The notes under the pieces: generated by a model | Databases searched by the model: none | Seen by the model: the letters and a program-made list of their open reading frames with translations, nothing else | What the model was told of the DNA's origin: nothing | Shown here: positions 47,443-63,300 of the stretch, one piece after another | Numbering within the stretch: position 1 is the stretch's first letter | Layout: every line of letters starts with the position of its first letter | Translations under genes and position numbers: made by a program | NCBI GenBank assembly: GCA_033182465.1 | Contig: CP137319.1 | Location: 744,001 to 808,000, forward strand | Source of the DNA: Sanghuangporus weigelae | Lineage: Eukaryota > Basidiomycota > Agaricomycetes > Hymenochaetales > Hymenochaetaceae | Direction: 5' to 3' | DNA: 64,000 nucleotides

Positions 47443-48445
47443 AATTTGTAGTCCCGGATGTTATAATTTCTGCAACATAATGGCACCCGCACGTGGTGGT
47501 GAATAATGCCTAAGCGTCAGAATACTCAGTCAAGTACATCGAAGGCAAAATAAAGAAAAAAAAATCAGACACCCGATGAGGGAGGAGAAGCAGTAATTAG
47601 GGGGAACGCGCAAGGAAGGCGCTTCCGGAGGGACTGAGACAGAATGTGGTTACCACATGCAGAAGAAATTATAACCCAGCTATTTATCAGCTGCCATCAA
47701 AAATGGGCATACTCACAGTTGTAATAATAACAGGTACTACTCCCTGGGCTCTGGCGTAAGCGGTGGTTCTCCCGCTTAACAGTATGGAAGTATCACAAGA
47801 TGAAGCGAACGAGATGGGTAACGGAAGGGCCGAATGGTCTTTAAATTCCGAACTGGGCGAGATTTAAAGACTGGGCTCAGGAGAGGCTTACAGTAATCCG
47901 CTTTAGTGCAGGGCAGCAAACCCTTGAATTATATCTAATGCAGGCGGGAAAGATCCGATGATAGGCATAATCTTCCAGGATCGCGGGATATACCACCCAG
48001 GTCTCAAGCAGACTTCGCCGTTACAGAGAGGAGGAGACAGGGGAAGTTAGTCGTCAAGGCGCAGCTTCGAGACGCGCAGGGCAGGGTCTGCTTCTCACTC
48101 CGTCTTCTTTTCCGACCGAGACGCTCACCGGCACGGTCACGGTGCAAACTGATGTGCAACGGCTATGAAAAGAACAAATATCGTACTTGATTGCCGTCAC
48201 TCCCCGTTCTAATGAATGCATACTTCTCCCTGCCGCTTTCGCCGTTTTCTCGCCCATTTGTATTACCCGATCCGGCTCAACCTTTGAATAGGTGTGAACC
48301 TCTGTAATTTCCAATCCTACATTATAACATGATGCAATGCAGCCAAAACTAACTTGAACGCGAGTATCAAGTCATGCAGAAAATTTAATTGTATAGCAGA
48401 TGAATATGCAAGTAAATCCGCATTGACAGATCCTTCCGGTATCCT
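47443..48445. other. Upstream region of GATA gene
   Basis: About 1 kb with only an 86-codon minus-strand frame (48054-48314) of no recognisable type. It probably contains the promoter and long leader of the GATA factor, common for regulators. A poly-A-like run lies near 47550. Confidence 0.4.
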
Positions 48446-50287
48446 CTACAGCATCCCACGGTCTCCACGTTTGTCCCTGTCTCTATCCTGTTCCTCCCTC
48501 AACCCATTGTACATCGACGTAGCCTGAACTTCCGGGGACGAAACGTCATATCCATCCGTTAGGTCATCCCCTGCCGTTGGAGTTGCTATGCCTTTCTTTC
48601 TCCCTGCTGCCGCAGCAGCCGCACGCTCGAGGGCACGGCGTCTACGAGATAGAATCTTCTTTCGTTGACGTATAGCACGGCGATAGCTAAGCTCATCCCC
48701 ATAGAAAAGACTATATTCACAAAAAGGACAGATCCATTCATCTTCGGGATTGGTTAAACTTGCCGTGGGAGGGGGTACGCCAGATGGCCGTCTCCGAGGA
48801 GGAAGTTCTGCAGATAGAAAACGCAATGGAGGTGGTCCAAGACAGTTCTGTAACTTGATGGTCGTCTGTGTTGAGTTCAACGGTCCAGAATTAGGAAGGC
48901 GCGAAGGGACATAATTGCGTAGATGGTGCGGGTTCGAAGCGTTGGCCAGAGCAGACCGCTTCTTCTTCTTGGACTTTGATTTGGATGTCGTAACCATGCT
49001 CTCCGAGTTCTTCTGTGCCGTATCACCGTTCGAACCGGCGAGCTGACCAGCAATGCGAGCGCGGGCTTGTAGACGCTCGTTATGCCTTGTCTTTTGCATC
49101 TGGCTGACCATAAGCGCAGTTTGTCGTGCTGCTTCCGCAGCCTTCGCAGCCTGACGAGCGAACTCGGCGTCAAATTGCCTCTGAAGATGAGCAACTTCTT
49201 CTGTCAAGGCTCTGACTCGTTCCGATGCTTAATCGACGTCGCATACATTAGTTCAAGGAGGACGCGAACAAGGACCGGGAAAAAACCCACTGGGACTGTC
49301 ACAGATGAATGCAAAGGCGCTTTCTGGCACCCGCACGTTCTCATTGATAGATGGAACAGATAGGCGCTTTCTTGTCGCAGCCGAAATGGCTCGCGCCCTT
49401 CTGCGTTGCGGTCGGCGAGATAAATGGACTAGCTGGCCTTCTGCGCGCCTTCCGAAAGGATGCGTAGATGAAAGTGCATGGTCTAGAGCGTACGAATCGT
49501 TATGCGAGAGAGCACTGAGCACATCAGCGAACTGTCGTTTCCTGCCCTTCAACATTTCTTTGAGCTGCAGGCCCGCCTGCGTAGCTCGGCCGAGTTTACC
49601 CTTCTTCGGCGGTATTACTAAGGGCAGTGGAACAGGGGGCGGGACATTAACGACTTCCACCACACCGCAGTCGACAGGGAGAGCATCGTCTACCGCCTCT
49701 TCTCCGCCCTCTGGAGCCGTGTCGTCTCCCCCACGTGCATGCGCCGCAACAGGCACCTTCCGCTTTTTGGTGTTTCCAGGTTGCGTAAGATGGTCCGTGT
49801 AGCTCCCATCCTCGCGATCGGTCTCCTCACGAGCCTCATTTGTAGCATATCCATTATTCTGACAATTTGTCTGTGTTAGTACTTCAGCAGGGTTGACGTG
49901 GCGCGTATCGATATCATCATCTTTCCGTAAGTCCGCATCGCCATGGAAGAGCGGCACATAGTAAGAGTTTGTGAGAGCCATAGAAGTCGAAAGAGTGTTA
50001 GCTAGTTCGTCAGGCGTAGTCTGTATATCACCACTTAAGCCCCGAGCCTGCGCTACCGGAGCGTCTACTTGTACGTGGCTAAGCAATGGGGTATCGATCG
50101 TGCGTTTCCGCTTCGGGAGCGGGATCACTCTACGCAAGGAAGGGAACTCTGGGATGTCAAATATTGGCGACGCCGTTGAGTACGACGACGCCGGGGGTCT
50201 TTGTTCAGAACATGTGTTGGCCATGATGGTGGCCAGACGCAGAGGTGCGGGGGACAACGAAGACGTAGCGGCGACGTGGATCATCAT
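48446..50287 (-). CDS. Conserved fungal protein of unknown function with CPFCEYS motif
   Basis: I do not recognise the family by name. Two exons join with an intron near 49230-49290: CDSPSA joins SERVRALTEEVAHLQRQF. The first ~340 residues are mostly disordered, with a basic KRKR segment (PLPKRKR), an acidic middle, and GRATQAGLQLKEMLKGRKRQFADVL. The second exon opens with a likely coiled coil (EVAHLQRQFDAEFARQAAKAAEA) and a KSKSKKKK nuclear-localisation-like stretch. Near the end is DEWICPFCEYSLFYGDE, a CxxC knuckle whose second pair of metal ligands is not apparent, then a strongly basic helix (RQRKKILSRRRRALERAAAAA). This suggests a nuclear protein. The start could be 50287, 50284 or 50224. 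Confidence 0.8.
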
Positions 50288-50902
50288 CACTCACTCGGCT
50301 CGGGAATGGGAGACGTGTGCAAGATCTTCCCCTTGCGTAAACTAAACAAATATTTCTTTTTTTTATAAGACATTTTTCAGAAAATACATTAATATTGGTA
50401 TTGTTCTCGCCAGACAGCGAGAAGAATATGAAAGGATAAGAAAGAAAAGAAACCGACTACAATACACGATGCTCTAGCACAAATGTCTCTCGCTATGCAA
50501 ATTACAGCAGGAAGTACGTGGATATATGTATGTTACTATCTGCTCATGCAGATGATGCGGTCTGGCCCGCCCTCTAAAGATCAATCGACAGGAAAGTTCG
50601 TGAGTGAATGGGGGAATTGCGAAGACGTATAATCTAGGGCCAAAAAATATCATCTAGGAGCAGACAAAAAGGAAGCGACGAGACCAATGCAGAGAAAGTG
50701 CGAGAGCAGCGTATAGTGATGAGTGCAGAAACTGGAAATGATGCGAAACGTTCCAAGAAACAAAGGGTCATGTAAACGCGCAGAAGGTAAAAAAAAGGAA
50801 TTCATAGGCATAAGTGCGAGGCATAAGGTGTTTGCAGGCCATATGCTAGTAATTGCATGATTTGTGTCTCGGGTTTCCCGGACGTGGATAAGGGCGAGTG
50901 AA
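50288..50902. other. Intergenic, 3' of DED1
   Basis: About 615 bp, A/T-rich near 50350-50450. It contains the DED1 3' region and the promoter of the unknown gene. A 112-codon frame at 50650-50988 partly overlaps DED1 and is a shadow. Confidence 0.45.
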
Positions 50903-53022
<2,120 letters not shown>

Positions 53023-53346
53023 ACTAGAGGGAATTATAGAGGAGAAAAGATGTTTTTAAGTAGACTATCAGGTAAAGGTGGATGTTGGTGAGAGAAGTGG
53101 GTTGCGCGCGTCTCCACGAAAAAATTCTGACCCACAGCATCTGATTACTAATAATCACGTGACACACCGCCGAGAATCACCGATTGGTATTTACTATTCC
53201 TATTCAAAGGCCAATCGCATCGCTCTTGTTAGACTGAGGATTCCGAATACAAACAAAGAAGATAGTCGCATAGCCCATAGAAAACAATAAATGGTATCCA
53301 ACACAACATAAATATCTGCACGCAAAAAGTCCGGGTATCTGTTTTT
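53023..53346. other. Intergenic, DED1 promoter
   Basis: These 324 bp lie upstream of DED1 and downstream of the next minus-strand gene. A short open frame on the plus strand (53078-53290) is unsupported. Confidence 0.45.
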
Positions 53347-55320
53347 TTATGACAATCCAGCACTCTGACAAAGGAGGCTCATGAGAATGTCCTGTTCAAC
53401 CTATCATCAGCTTCCGGATTCGGCCTACGAGGCGATGAAATGAAAAGCACGATGCTAACCTTATCCTCTGCAGTGTCGCAGAACATGCTCCAGGGTCCTT
53501 CCCCATCGCTGAACTCCACGGCAAACGAGTGAGGGATGGCTTCGAGTTCATCATATCCCTCATGAGGCTCCTTGATAGCACGCACCCGTCCCCCACTTAG
53601 GATCACGAGGTCAAGTGGTGTATTTCGCTCCTAAAGCCGGATATAAAGCGAATGAGCATGAATCGAGAACAAAACGCATAAACCGTGCTCAAGGCCGGAA
53701 ACGGACCTGAGAATCCCGGTAGAACACGAGCGACTCGCCCTTCAATTCAAAAGATCTTCTTTTCCAAGTGGCTGATACAGGTGTCTGAATCGTTACGAAT
53801 CCTGTAAGTAGCACTGGGTCGGAACCAAATCGGGCCGCCTGAGCAAACTTCTCCTGGATTTCCTTCATTCGCCTCTTCCTCAAAAGGTCTGCCGCACGTC
53901 TCTGTTCTTCCCTTTTCCTTGCCGCTTCTGCCGCGCGTCTCTCAGACTCTTGCCGCTCTTCTTCCAGTCGCTTTGCTTGGAGTAAGCGGCGTTCCTTTTC
54001 CTGTTGCCTACGTATCTCAAGTTCTCTGTGCTTACGTTCCTCCTCCAATTGAGCCTCCCTTTCTCGCCTTGCCCTTTCGGCCAGTGCATGCAGCTTGTCA
54101 GCCTCCAGTTTCGCACGCCGACGCTCCTCCTCTTCCTGAGCCTGACGTAACGCCTCTTCTTTTTCTCGTTTTAAACGAGCCTGGCGTTCTTCCTCTTCGC
54201 GCTGTGCTCGCAGTTCTTCGGCTTCCCGCCTCTTCTGAGCCTCAAGTCGTAACCGTGCCCTCTCTTCCGGACTACTTACGCGTGGAATGATTCGCGGAGG
54301 CGTAAAGCCTGTGTAGCTCTTACGGTCTGTTATAGTACCACCGGGGCTGATGACAATCTCATCTCCTTCGGACATGGAACTGCTCGCCCGTCGATGCCCG
54401 GCCTGATACGTGGATCCCATCGATGCGCTCTTCACGAAAGCTGACGCTGACGAGCCTTGCCTCGGGTCCTTTGGTGGAGTTGGTGGGGGCCTCTCATAAT
54501 CCTCGATCTCTGATGGGATGCGAGGCATTCGGGAAGGTTCCGGTCTCAACGTTGGTGATTTCGGTCCTTGGCCCTCTGAGGCGACCAGCCGTGCTCGAGG
54601 AGAATGTGGCAGACCTTTGATCCCATTCGATGCCGACTCTGACGAAGAACGTACATCTGTCGGCATAGACGCGCTCCTTTGCACAGAATTATTATGACTG
54701 GACGCCAAACGCGGAATGAACGAGGGGCCAAGTTGAAGTCGTTCTCGCAGCTTATTCATGTTGTCTGCGTCGAAGTTAGATACATTCATAGAAATGTTTG
54801 CCGCCTAGAATACATGGATAAATACTCAGAAGAAGAAGGTTGTGACGCGGCAGCATATATACCTTGAAGAGCGAGCCAACAGCTCTGGAATGTACAAGGG
54901 CCCTAGCTTCGTCGCGACGCGCCCCGTAAACGATTCATTGTCTTCTCACATCGATAGAGACGCGTACTCACCTCTCTTGACGCCAGACACGCCCTCTGGT
55001 ACGAACGCGATCAACGCAAAGTAGTTGTTGTCGCCGTCCCTTTCGCGACAGAACCCAAAGTATACATCCTCCGTTCGCGGAACGGCGTCGCAAAGGTCAT
55101 GGAACGTGCCGATGCCAGTAGTTAGGAGGGATAGCCTGTCTCGCGTCTGTCCATAAGTAAGCAACAGCCTAACGAGTAAAAACAGGAGGCAATTAAGCGT
55201 AATTAGCCAGGGAGATAGGAGGCCTTAGGCTAAATAAGATACATGCCAATCTTTATCTCTATTCTTGATAATGTCATCGTACGCATTTGTTATGCTCGGA
55301 TCTGTGAGGTCGACTGACAT
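53347..55320 (-). CDS. ADF-H / coiled-coil / PH domain protein
   Basis: Probable actin- and membrane-associated protein. The first ~130 residues, from several exons, form a cofilin/drebrin-type ADF-H domain: MSVDLTDPSITNAYDDIIKNRDKDW, LLLTYGQTRDRLSLLTTGIG, VYFGFCRERDGDNNYFALIAFVPEGVSGVKRARAL and HSRAVGSLFK. A Pro/Ser-rich linker with PPPTPPK follows (SH3-ligand-like). About 130 residues are almost only Glu/Arg/Lys/Gln/Ala, a long charged helix or coiled coil. A PH domain ends the protein: GFVTIQTPVSATWKRRSFEL, GESLVFYRDS, then VILSGGRVRAI and PHSFAVEF. The last exon gives VEQDILMSLLCQSAGLS. It resembles Abp1 at the N-terminus but lacks SH3 domains. The order is observed; the actin role is inferred from ADF-H. 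Confidence 0.86.
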
Positions 55321-55554
55321 GGTTGGTAGGATATCGTGACGTGCATGAAGGCGATGGCGAGAACAAGACGCAGTGCGCGCCTCGACAACGAGGTGATGGC
55401 TCGCATTCAGTTATAAGTTTAAGTTTGTTTCCCGTTCCGGCCACACGCGTAAGCGACGTGGCTCGAACCAATCCACAAGTTGCCAGACATAAACTCTGCA
55501 TTCTATCAAATACATACAGTCGTGCCATACAAATAATGATAATTTCGACAGTGG

Positions 55555-57045
55555 TTACGCCCGGTCTGAGTTTTTCTTCCGATCCTCTTCAATAGCCGCC
55601 GGCCCGTCAGTACTTTCATTAAATTGATACATCGGGAAGTCGAAAAGGACAGTCTTCTTTATGATCGCGGGTAAATGACTATAGAGTGCCGGAGGCAGCG
55701 GAATAAGAATACTGGTCGATCGTAGGTATGCCTTGTAGTTCGACCACGCATTGTAGTGTTCTTCCTTGGCATTCGCACCGTTCGACAGAAGATAATACTT
55801 CTTCGCGGTCGGTTTCTCAGCTGTTGGGACCCCGGATGCAAACATGAGGAGTCTAGTCGAGTCATTGAGGCACTAAAGACTCCAAAAGGTCAGATAGATA
55901 CTTACAGGGTAGTAAAGATGGGAGACATTATTGCGCCGTACTGTGCGCGTTTAGAGGATGTCGGCAGGTCACCATTGGTGGTTGGGGAGAGGCAGAGAAT
56001 CCAAATACCCCACCAGCACATCATCCTAGGACAATAGTTAAACTCAGAATATACTAGCCTTAGAAGCTAAATACTCACTCGCCAAAGTAAGGCGGGTGAC
56101 GAGACCACTTCCAAATTCCAAACTACAAAAGGATGGGTCAGAAGAAATACACTAGAAAACATGGGATCCGAGTCTTACGGAGGGAGGTTGATCTTTCGGC
56201 GGTTTCTGAGACTTGTGGAGAAACTATAATGATGTCAATGTCTAGTACCCCACAAAATCGATCTACAAACCTTCTGCAAATCGGCAACGGACTCAATAGC
56301 CCATCCTAGGGCCCAAAGCACGATACCGGCTATGTCCCTCGATGTGCCGAATGCCGGATTGGATCCTCCTAGAGAAGGATCGGAAACCGCAGGAGAGTTT
56401 AAGATCGTAAGAGGTAGCGAAACGGTCCAGATCCAGATAACCTGGCCAATCCAGAATCCTAGTAACGAATCAGTATTTGCTTTTTCTTCTCAGACATTTT
56501 TTAAACTTACCCATGAATTTGAAGAAATGAGACCGGATATCGTCAAAGCGGGAGTCACTCCCGGTCTTTAAGACACGAAACAGGAGGAAGCCTGAGAGTG
56601 GATAAATACATGACATTCTCGCGACACGAGAGAACATACCGGCCAGGCGTTTAGCCCAAACCATGACCAGTACACTGGCGACGACGTTCCGGGCATGGAA
56701 AGTGTTTCCAATCAACAGCGTCAAGAGTGCTACCATTACGTCAATAAGAATGAAGTCAATTGCTTTCGAAGATGTACCTAGCAGGAAAAAGTTCGATCCT
56801 TTCGAATGAGGATAACATTAGACCTTCTTAGCTTGAATCGTGAGTTTTGAGAAACAAACCTCCAGTAAAATCTGTTATTTTATCAAACTTGGAGACTTAT
56901 TGATCAGAAAGTGCACGCCGAAGTCTTTCGAACACTGATTTACCTGGAATGTCCAGGCAATGAAGAAACCCAAAGCCTGATATCCTATTGTCACGAGCAT
57001 GGTGATGCCCAAGTAATACTTGTCAAGCGCATGAACAGGGGCCAT
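55555..57045 (-). CDS. DUF1295 / steroid 5-alpha-reductase-like membrane protein
   Basis: Multi-pass membrane protein of the family related to sterol reductases and isoprenylcysteine methyltransferases. At least six exons. Helices include YYLGITMLVTIGYQALGFFI, FILIDVMVALLTLLIGNTF, FWIGQVIWIWTVSLPLTIL and IAGIVLWALGWAIESVADLQK. The signature follows: VWKWSRHPPYFGE joined to MMCWWGIWILCL, the (S)RxPxYFGE-WWGxW motif of DUF1295. The N-terminus MAPVHALDKYYLG is close to the start seen in fungal members. The last ~60 residues are cytosolic and charged. The substrate is unknown. Some middle exon joins are uncertain. Confidence 0.78.
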
Positions 57046-57382
57046 TGCTGTTTGCTGAACGAAGTAATCGTGGTTGGATAAAAGGTATGTGAATTCATAA
57101 CGAAAGAGGCTGGGTGGCTGTCTGAGTCCGGCGCGACGTCAGTGAGATTGCAACGGTTGTTCTCGGGCGGGGCGGCGTCTCAATCGAGACATCAGTGAAT
57201 CGATCGTCTGCTGGCGGGATCTAAAATAAACTAAAATCCAGGCTCACGATGAAATCTGTCAACAAAGAAAGGGTTTAAAAAAGGATGGAATTAAATTTTT
57301 TTACAGGATTACGGGCTAGATCTGTCGGATGCTAGGTGCATTTCTATCACTACTGTCTATTATTACAATTAATTCCAAAACA
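57046..57382. other. Intergenic, DUF1295 gene promoter
   Basis: These 337 bp contain A/T-rich runs near 57275-57300. No gene and no distinct element were recognised. Confidence 0.45.
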
Positions 57383-60300
57383 TCACAAGTTACCAAGTCC
57401 TATGAAAGAGCTTCCCCAACTCACTGAAGCAGAAAGACGCTGCAAATTATGTATGCGAGGATGTTTTCTGATCTCAGAGAAAATATGCCTGCAAAGTTCG
57501 CCGTAATTGTTGCGATCTTCGATGGAGGAAAAATTCTGAAACAAAAGTCAGCCCTCAAATCTTGATGACCATTCCGCGAACATACTATCCAAATATCTTG
57601 CACCGTTGACAACATATCCAAAACACACTCGACGAGAATGTTCTTATCACGCTCTGAACCGTCCGATAGAAGGATCGAATTAAGGTTGTTGAAAATACCT
57701 GCACCATCGGTCAGCATAAATATGGCAGGAATTCCTAGAAAAGTTACCTGCAATGAGTGCATCCCGCTTTTCAAGGAAATCGCTGCGCGATAAACGATAT
57801 CCTTCTTGTTCTGAGGCTCTCGTTACAGGTAACTCTCGCAGGAAGGGGTTCCGAAGGCCATCTACGGAAAGTAATGTCGACAAGTACTCGTTCTCCACGG
57901 TAACTTTGTAAGCAACGAGACATTGCAACAAGACGGCGAAGAAGTATCTCTCATGAGCCTAGACGGGCCAAAATAATAAAACTCCGCAAACTGTAAGCGA
58001 CAGATGATCAATTTTACCTTATTGTATGCCGATGGATCGCACTTCAGCAGTTGATGCATGAAGCGAATGGCGACGCGTCTCCTAAAGAAGGAATCCCCGA
58101 TTCCTGCCCAGGATTGAGGCCCGACATTTAAGTAATGGTCCCAGCCCTGGAACATATATGTAAGACTCGCTCGAAGTTCGTAATGCACAACCAATGCGTA
58201 CTCGTATCGCGTTTCTCACGACGACGGCTGCGCATCCAACCCAGCAGTCAATCCAGTCATCGGCACTGTTCCAATATTCCTCCAGTTTACTTTCTTCCGA
58301 AGGACGGGCCGTCGGGTCATTGAAGTACTGCAGAAGCAGACGGAAAATATGAGGAATTATATCAGAGTTCATGATCTGAGGATATGTTAGACGCAGCGAC
58401 AAAATACTCAGAATTAAATTGAAATACCTTCGCCGCTTCCTTGTCTTTTGTCCAGCTGTCTTCGGATCCATCCCCCAGAGGTACATTTGCGAGTGCCTCG
58501 TCATCTAGAGTGAACTCTGCAAAAAAGTCTTGGCTTTCTGGGTCTGCGTCCACCGCGGAGGCCGAAATGTGCTGCTGTGGAGGGGGGAAAATTGTTGCGC
58601 GAGCTTTCAGGAAGGACTGGACTAATCGTAATATTTGAAGTCGGGTAGACACGATGTTCGTAAGCTCCTTCATCGGAAAAATTCTGTTTACCCAAGCTAT
58701 CGAAGACGCGAGTTAACGGAGACAGAAGGAAAGCAGCATTTACTCACGACCACTTATTAAAGCTACATCTGGATAGCGAGGCGTTGAACCTTCGGCTTGC
58801 AGATCCGGCTTCTCGATGATATTCGTCACGCATCTGAGTAGAAGGTGTAAGCTTATCACTAGTCTGTGACGCAGTCGCTGATCGTCCTCCAATTTGCGTG
58901 CATCCGATTCCTTTGTGAACCCAAAGTTCGTTTTCTGAAATTCTTCCAGGAGTGTTTGACACATTTCACCGAGCCACTGTAGCGGAAGTTTTGGTTCGAG
59001 TGCTAAATGACTTGCAACGATGGCCATATGCATCGCCGCTTTGATACAAACATCTCTACTCCTGTCGTCCGTATCAATAAAGTTTACGAAACGGCGCGCT
59101 TGATCAATGCGATGTTGAATATTAGCGTTCTCCTTCCCATCGACGAGGATAGCAATAATGATGGCACTGAAGCGGTTGATAAGCATCGAAAGTTCATCAG
59201 TTGTTGGCACATTGATCCTCGAAAATGGAACTCCACTGAGGGGGACAACCAGAGAAAGGAGTTTCATGAGTCGTGATTTCGTGCGAGAGTCGCTTCTTGA
59301 ACCTGCTGGCTCAGCTCTGGCTGCTTGCATCACAAGCTTCAAGTAAACGCCGAATGCACTGTCACTACGCTGCAGCTCATTGAGCAATGCGATATTTTGA
59401 CATCGCAGGAATCCAGGGAATTCGGACTCCTCGCCAAGCAGATTGCCGAAATTGCGACTCCTGAAGATGTCGACAAGTTTCTTGAACACAACATTCGCGT
59501 CTCGTAACGGCCATTTCCACTTCGTGCCCAGCATAAAGCAGCGAGCTACAACCATGCGTACATACTTATCTCTCCGTTTCAAGCTTTCGCGCGGAATCTT
59601 GGCATCTTCTATCTTATCATAAGTTAGGCGAATAGTGTCGAGTGCAAGGCCCACAACATCCCAACATGGAGCGAGGCGGGGTTCCGAAGTAGCTATACCA
59701 TGCGGGGAGAAATGTGAAAGAGCACATAATCCGAAAACAAGCTTCCACAGATGTTCGCTGATTCCGACGTTGGACATAGCTCGTGCTTTATTGCCTTTGA
59801 CTGTCTGCAGAATAATGGACCAAAAGGCGCCATTGTCGTCCAAGGACGCGCGAGAGAAGCAGTTTGCTTGAGATAGAAGATGAATCATGCAGACCCATAG
59901 TTCCGCTGCACGAAGCTGAGTAGTTGGCGATGACATGTCCCGCTTCTCGATCGGAGCCAGAGCGCATTCAATACCGTACTCAATAAGATTATTGAGTAAT
60001 AGCGATACGGCCACCCTCCACGGGTCTGTGTCAACGTCGTCGCCTTCCCTTTGCACTGCGGCAAGGACACGTGTTGCTAACTCTACAACGAACCACATAA
60101 CCGCAAGGTGCCGGGAATCAATGCACAAAATTTTTGTGTGCCTCCAGCCAGCCGTCTCTTGCAGTTTCTGCTCAAGTCGTTCCGCGCAAGACACAGTTGC
60201 TGTCTGCACGGTTTTCCTCCCTTCGACATTAGTATTCCCGTACATCCAAGCGGCAAAATGCGATACGGAATGCATAAGATGTTCATGACGGCGCACGTTA

Positions 60301-63300
60301 TCCTCATCTGTCGATTCCTCCGAATCATCATCAAGCCATTCATGAAGTACGTTGCACGTCACATCCACAGCTTCAACGAAGGAATTGGCCGACATCTCTG
60401 GATCGAGGCTTATGATACCGAAACCTGAATATGGTCCTGGCCGAGGTAGAGTGCCATTCTTAAAGGCGAAGTTGAGCAGATCTGGAAGAAGCTGCTTCCC
60501 AAGAAACGTCGTAGAGCTGAATGATAAGCCTGGAGTTGGGATGGAGATTCCCATGTCAACACTGCATGTCCGGACTCGGTCCTCATCATGCCAGTTGGTC
60601 GCAGCGGATGTATTCGCTGGACGGTGCATATGATCCACACTCTCGAAAGCATCCATGGCAGGCTCGCCATCGAATGCAAAGTTGTCAAGCGAGGTCTGCT
60701 TTAGGTTCTCCTTGCCATCAGCAACATGCCTTCGACGATGGAATGTCCTATGAACGACCTTTTCCGACTCCGTCCTAGAGAATGCTGGTCGGCCTTGTAG
60801 CGCGCCATCTTGATGAAGAGGTTTAATCGCGCTTCGTAAGCCATCATCTGCCAGGTCAATCTGCACGGTTATGAACCCTTTTTTCCGACCGCTTGCAATC
60901 TTCTTCTGACTACCAGCGAATGTGTACAAAGTGGCCTTTTGCACTGCTTCTCGTCTTTGCTTCTTTGTGAGTCGTTTCGGGGCCTCAGACCGATCCGTGA
61001 GCGAGTGATCGTCTTCGAGGTCGTGAACGTCTTCTCGATCCAGGTTCGTGAGATCCGTCACGAGTCCATCGCCAAAACGTTCGACAACGGCGGCAGGTTC
61101 AAATCGAAGACGAGTTTGCTTTCCCTCAGTACGATGACTGCGTGGACGAGGTTGATATGACGATTTCGGAATGCTGACATCGAGACCATTGACCCTGAGA
61201 TCGTGGACACCCGACGTATTAGGTTTGCGTTTCCTGGCTTTTGCCTTGAAGGATGATCTTTTTGTGCGTGTACGACACAACATCATGTCAATAAGTGGCT
61301 CCTCTCTCCAACGTCCAGATTGCCTTGCGTAGTCATGATCAAAGTAACCTGCATCTGCAACGGACTTCTCTAATGCATCGTCATCATCTCCAACAGGCGA
61401 GATGCTTGAAGTAGACGCCTCTGACTCGGATGAGGATTCCACATTTATCAGGTTTATAGGATTCTCTTGGGAATGACTGATGCCAGTGTCTGCGTCCGAG
61501 CTTTCTGAGTCTCCTCTGATCTCTTGAACGGCATGATACGCATTCGAACGCTTCGTAATCTTTGATCGACCTGGAGCAAGAGAAACCTCGTCATCTTCGC
61601 TACTACTTCCTTCTGCATCAGTGACAGATTTCGCTCGAGAGCGAGATCGTTTGTTGACGAATGCGGCGGCCTGTTTCTCTAATCGTTGGATCATAGATCG
61701 TGGAACCATACGTTGGAGGTATCGCATTTGTTTCTTGCTGATTCGATGCAGGTCGCCATCATCATCGTTGTCCGTTCGTGACTCGTGATCAGATTGTGGG
61801 GACTGAGATGCTTCCTCTTTAGAATCATTATGTTGTGAGTATGATATGCGTGCGTAATCATGAAGATCGTCATCATAAAGCACACCATGGTTATTCACAT
61901 CGACGATATCAAAATCTATCGGATTCTGATCTCCATCTTGAGATATATTGTGATCCAGCTTTATCATTTCAGGATCAGGAGACGTATTGGGAGCAACGTC
62001 GCGGAAAGCTTCGGATGAAGGCGACAGTGACTGAAGCAGTTCAGTTTTATTTTGTGTAATGTTGTCGTTGGAACCTGCCGACGGGTGCCTAGGACTCGAT
62101 CGAATATCCTACACGGATACGATTATGATGACATTTCTAGAAATTGTTAATCAAAGCAAACGCACCTTTCGCCTCTTATAAGTTACAGCAGCGTGACTAA
62201 CATCCCGAACGTCTCGCTCCACCTCAGGTTCTCGAAGTTTTGTATTGAGTATTCTAGGTTCCTTCAGAGGAAACCTGACCGGTCTCTGGCGAGAAACCTT
62301 GTACTTTCCACGGACGTCTCCGGACGTAGGCCTTGCAAAAGATTCCCTGTTCGCAAGGGGCGACAGTGGTGTGAGATCCTCCTCATCACTCATATGAAAT
62401 GCCTCGGGAAGCCAGCTTAAGCTCCTTGCATGCTCTTCGTCTAGAGCTTCTGAAGATTTTCTAGCCCTCGATCTTCTCTGCTTTGCCTCTTGGCTCTCAT
62501 CGTCCTCGTCCGTGACTATGAAGTCATCATCTTCCCCTGATTCCCGATGCCTATGCGCTCGTCCCAGGGCGTGCCTATGCGGACTAATCACCTTGACTAT
62601 GGCATCAGGCAAACGTTTCATTTGTTGCTTGTATAACCGCTTGTCATATTCATACGGGTTCAATTGCCGGGCTTGACGGGCGCGAAGAGAGTACCGGCGA
62701 GACGCCATGCCGTCACGGTCTTCGAGCGCAGAATGGAGGTCATTTTCTGAATCGCCGAGCGGAAGTTTGGATCCGACATTGTCGGATCTCTCTGCGCGAT
62801 TAGATGAGTGCGACACAGATCGATGTGGAGTGTTGATAACGGAACTTGATGTGCGAGACGGAGATGACGGTGGCAGACTACTGAATCTCGGACGAACGAC
62901 GGAATACCGTGCAGGAGAGCTCAAGTTGACTTCATCTCGGCTCGGAGTCATACCGAGTGATGTCGTTTTGTGTTGCGGTGACGAGAGTAAGCCACGTGAT
63001 TGTTGCTTTCGTTCACTACTACTATCCGTAGCTTTCGTGGTCAAAGGCTGCCCGTGTAAGGCACGAGAGCTGCTCAAAGTGGACATGCGGTACAGTGAAG
63101 TACTTTCGGCTTGACTTATTGGCTGCGAAATGACGTCGAGTTCATCTTGCGATGGACCGTCGTTCGCAACTTGAAAAACGTCATCCAATAACTCGTCGCC
63201 CGATAAATCTCGAGGCAAACTGCCAAGACCATCACTTCCACGCATTCCACTTCGTTTGAGAGACAGGAGTACAGTGTGTTTCTGCCGCTCATCATCCGAA

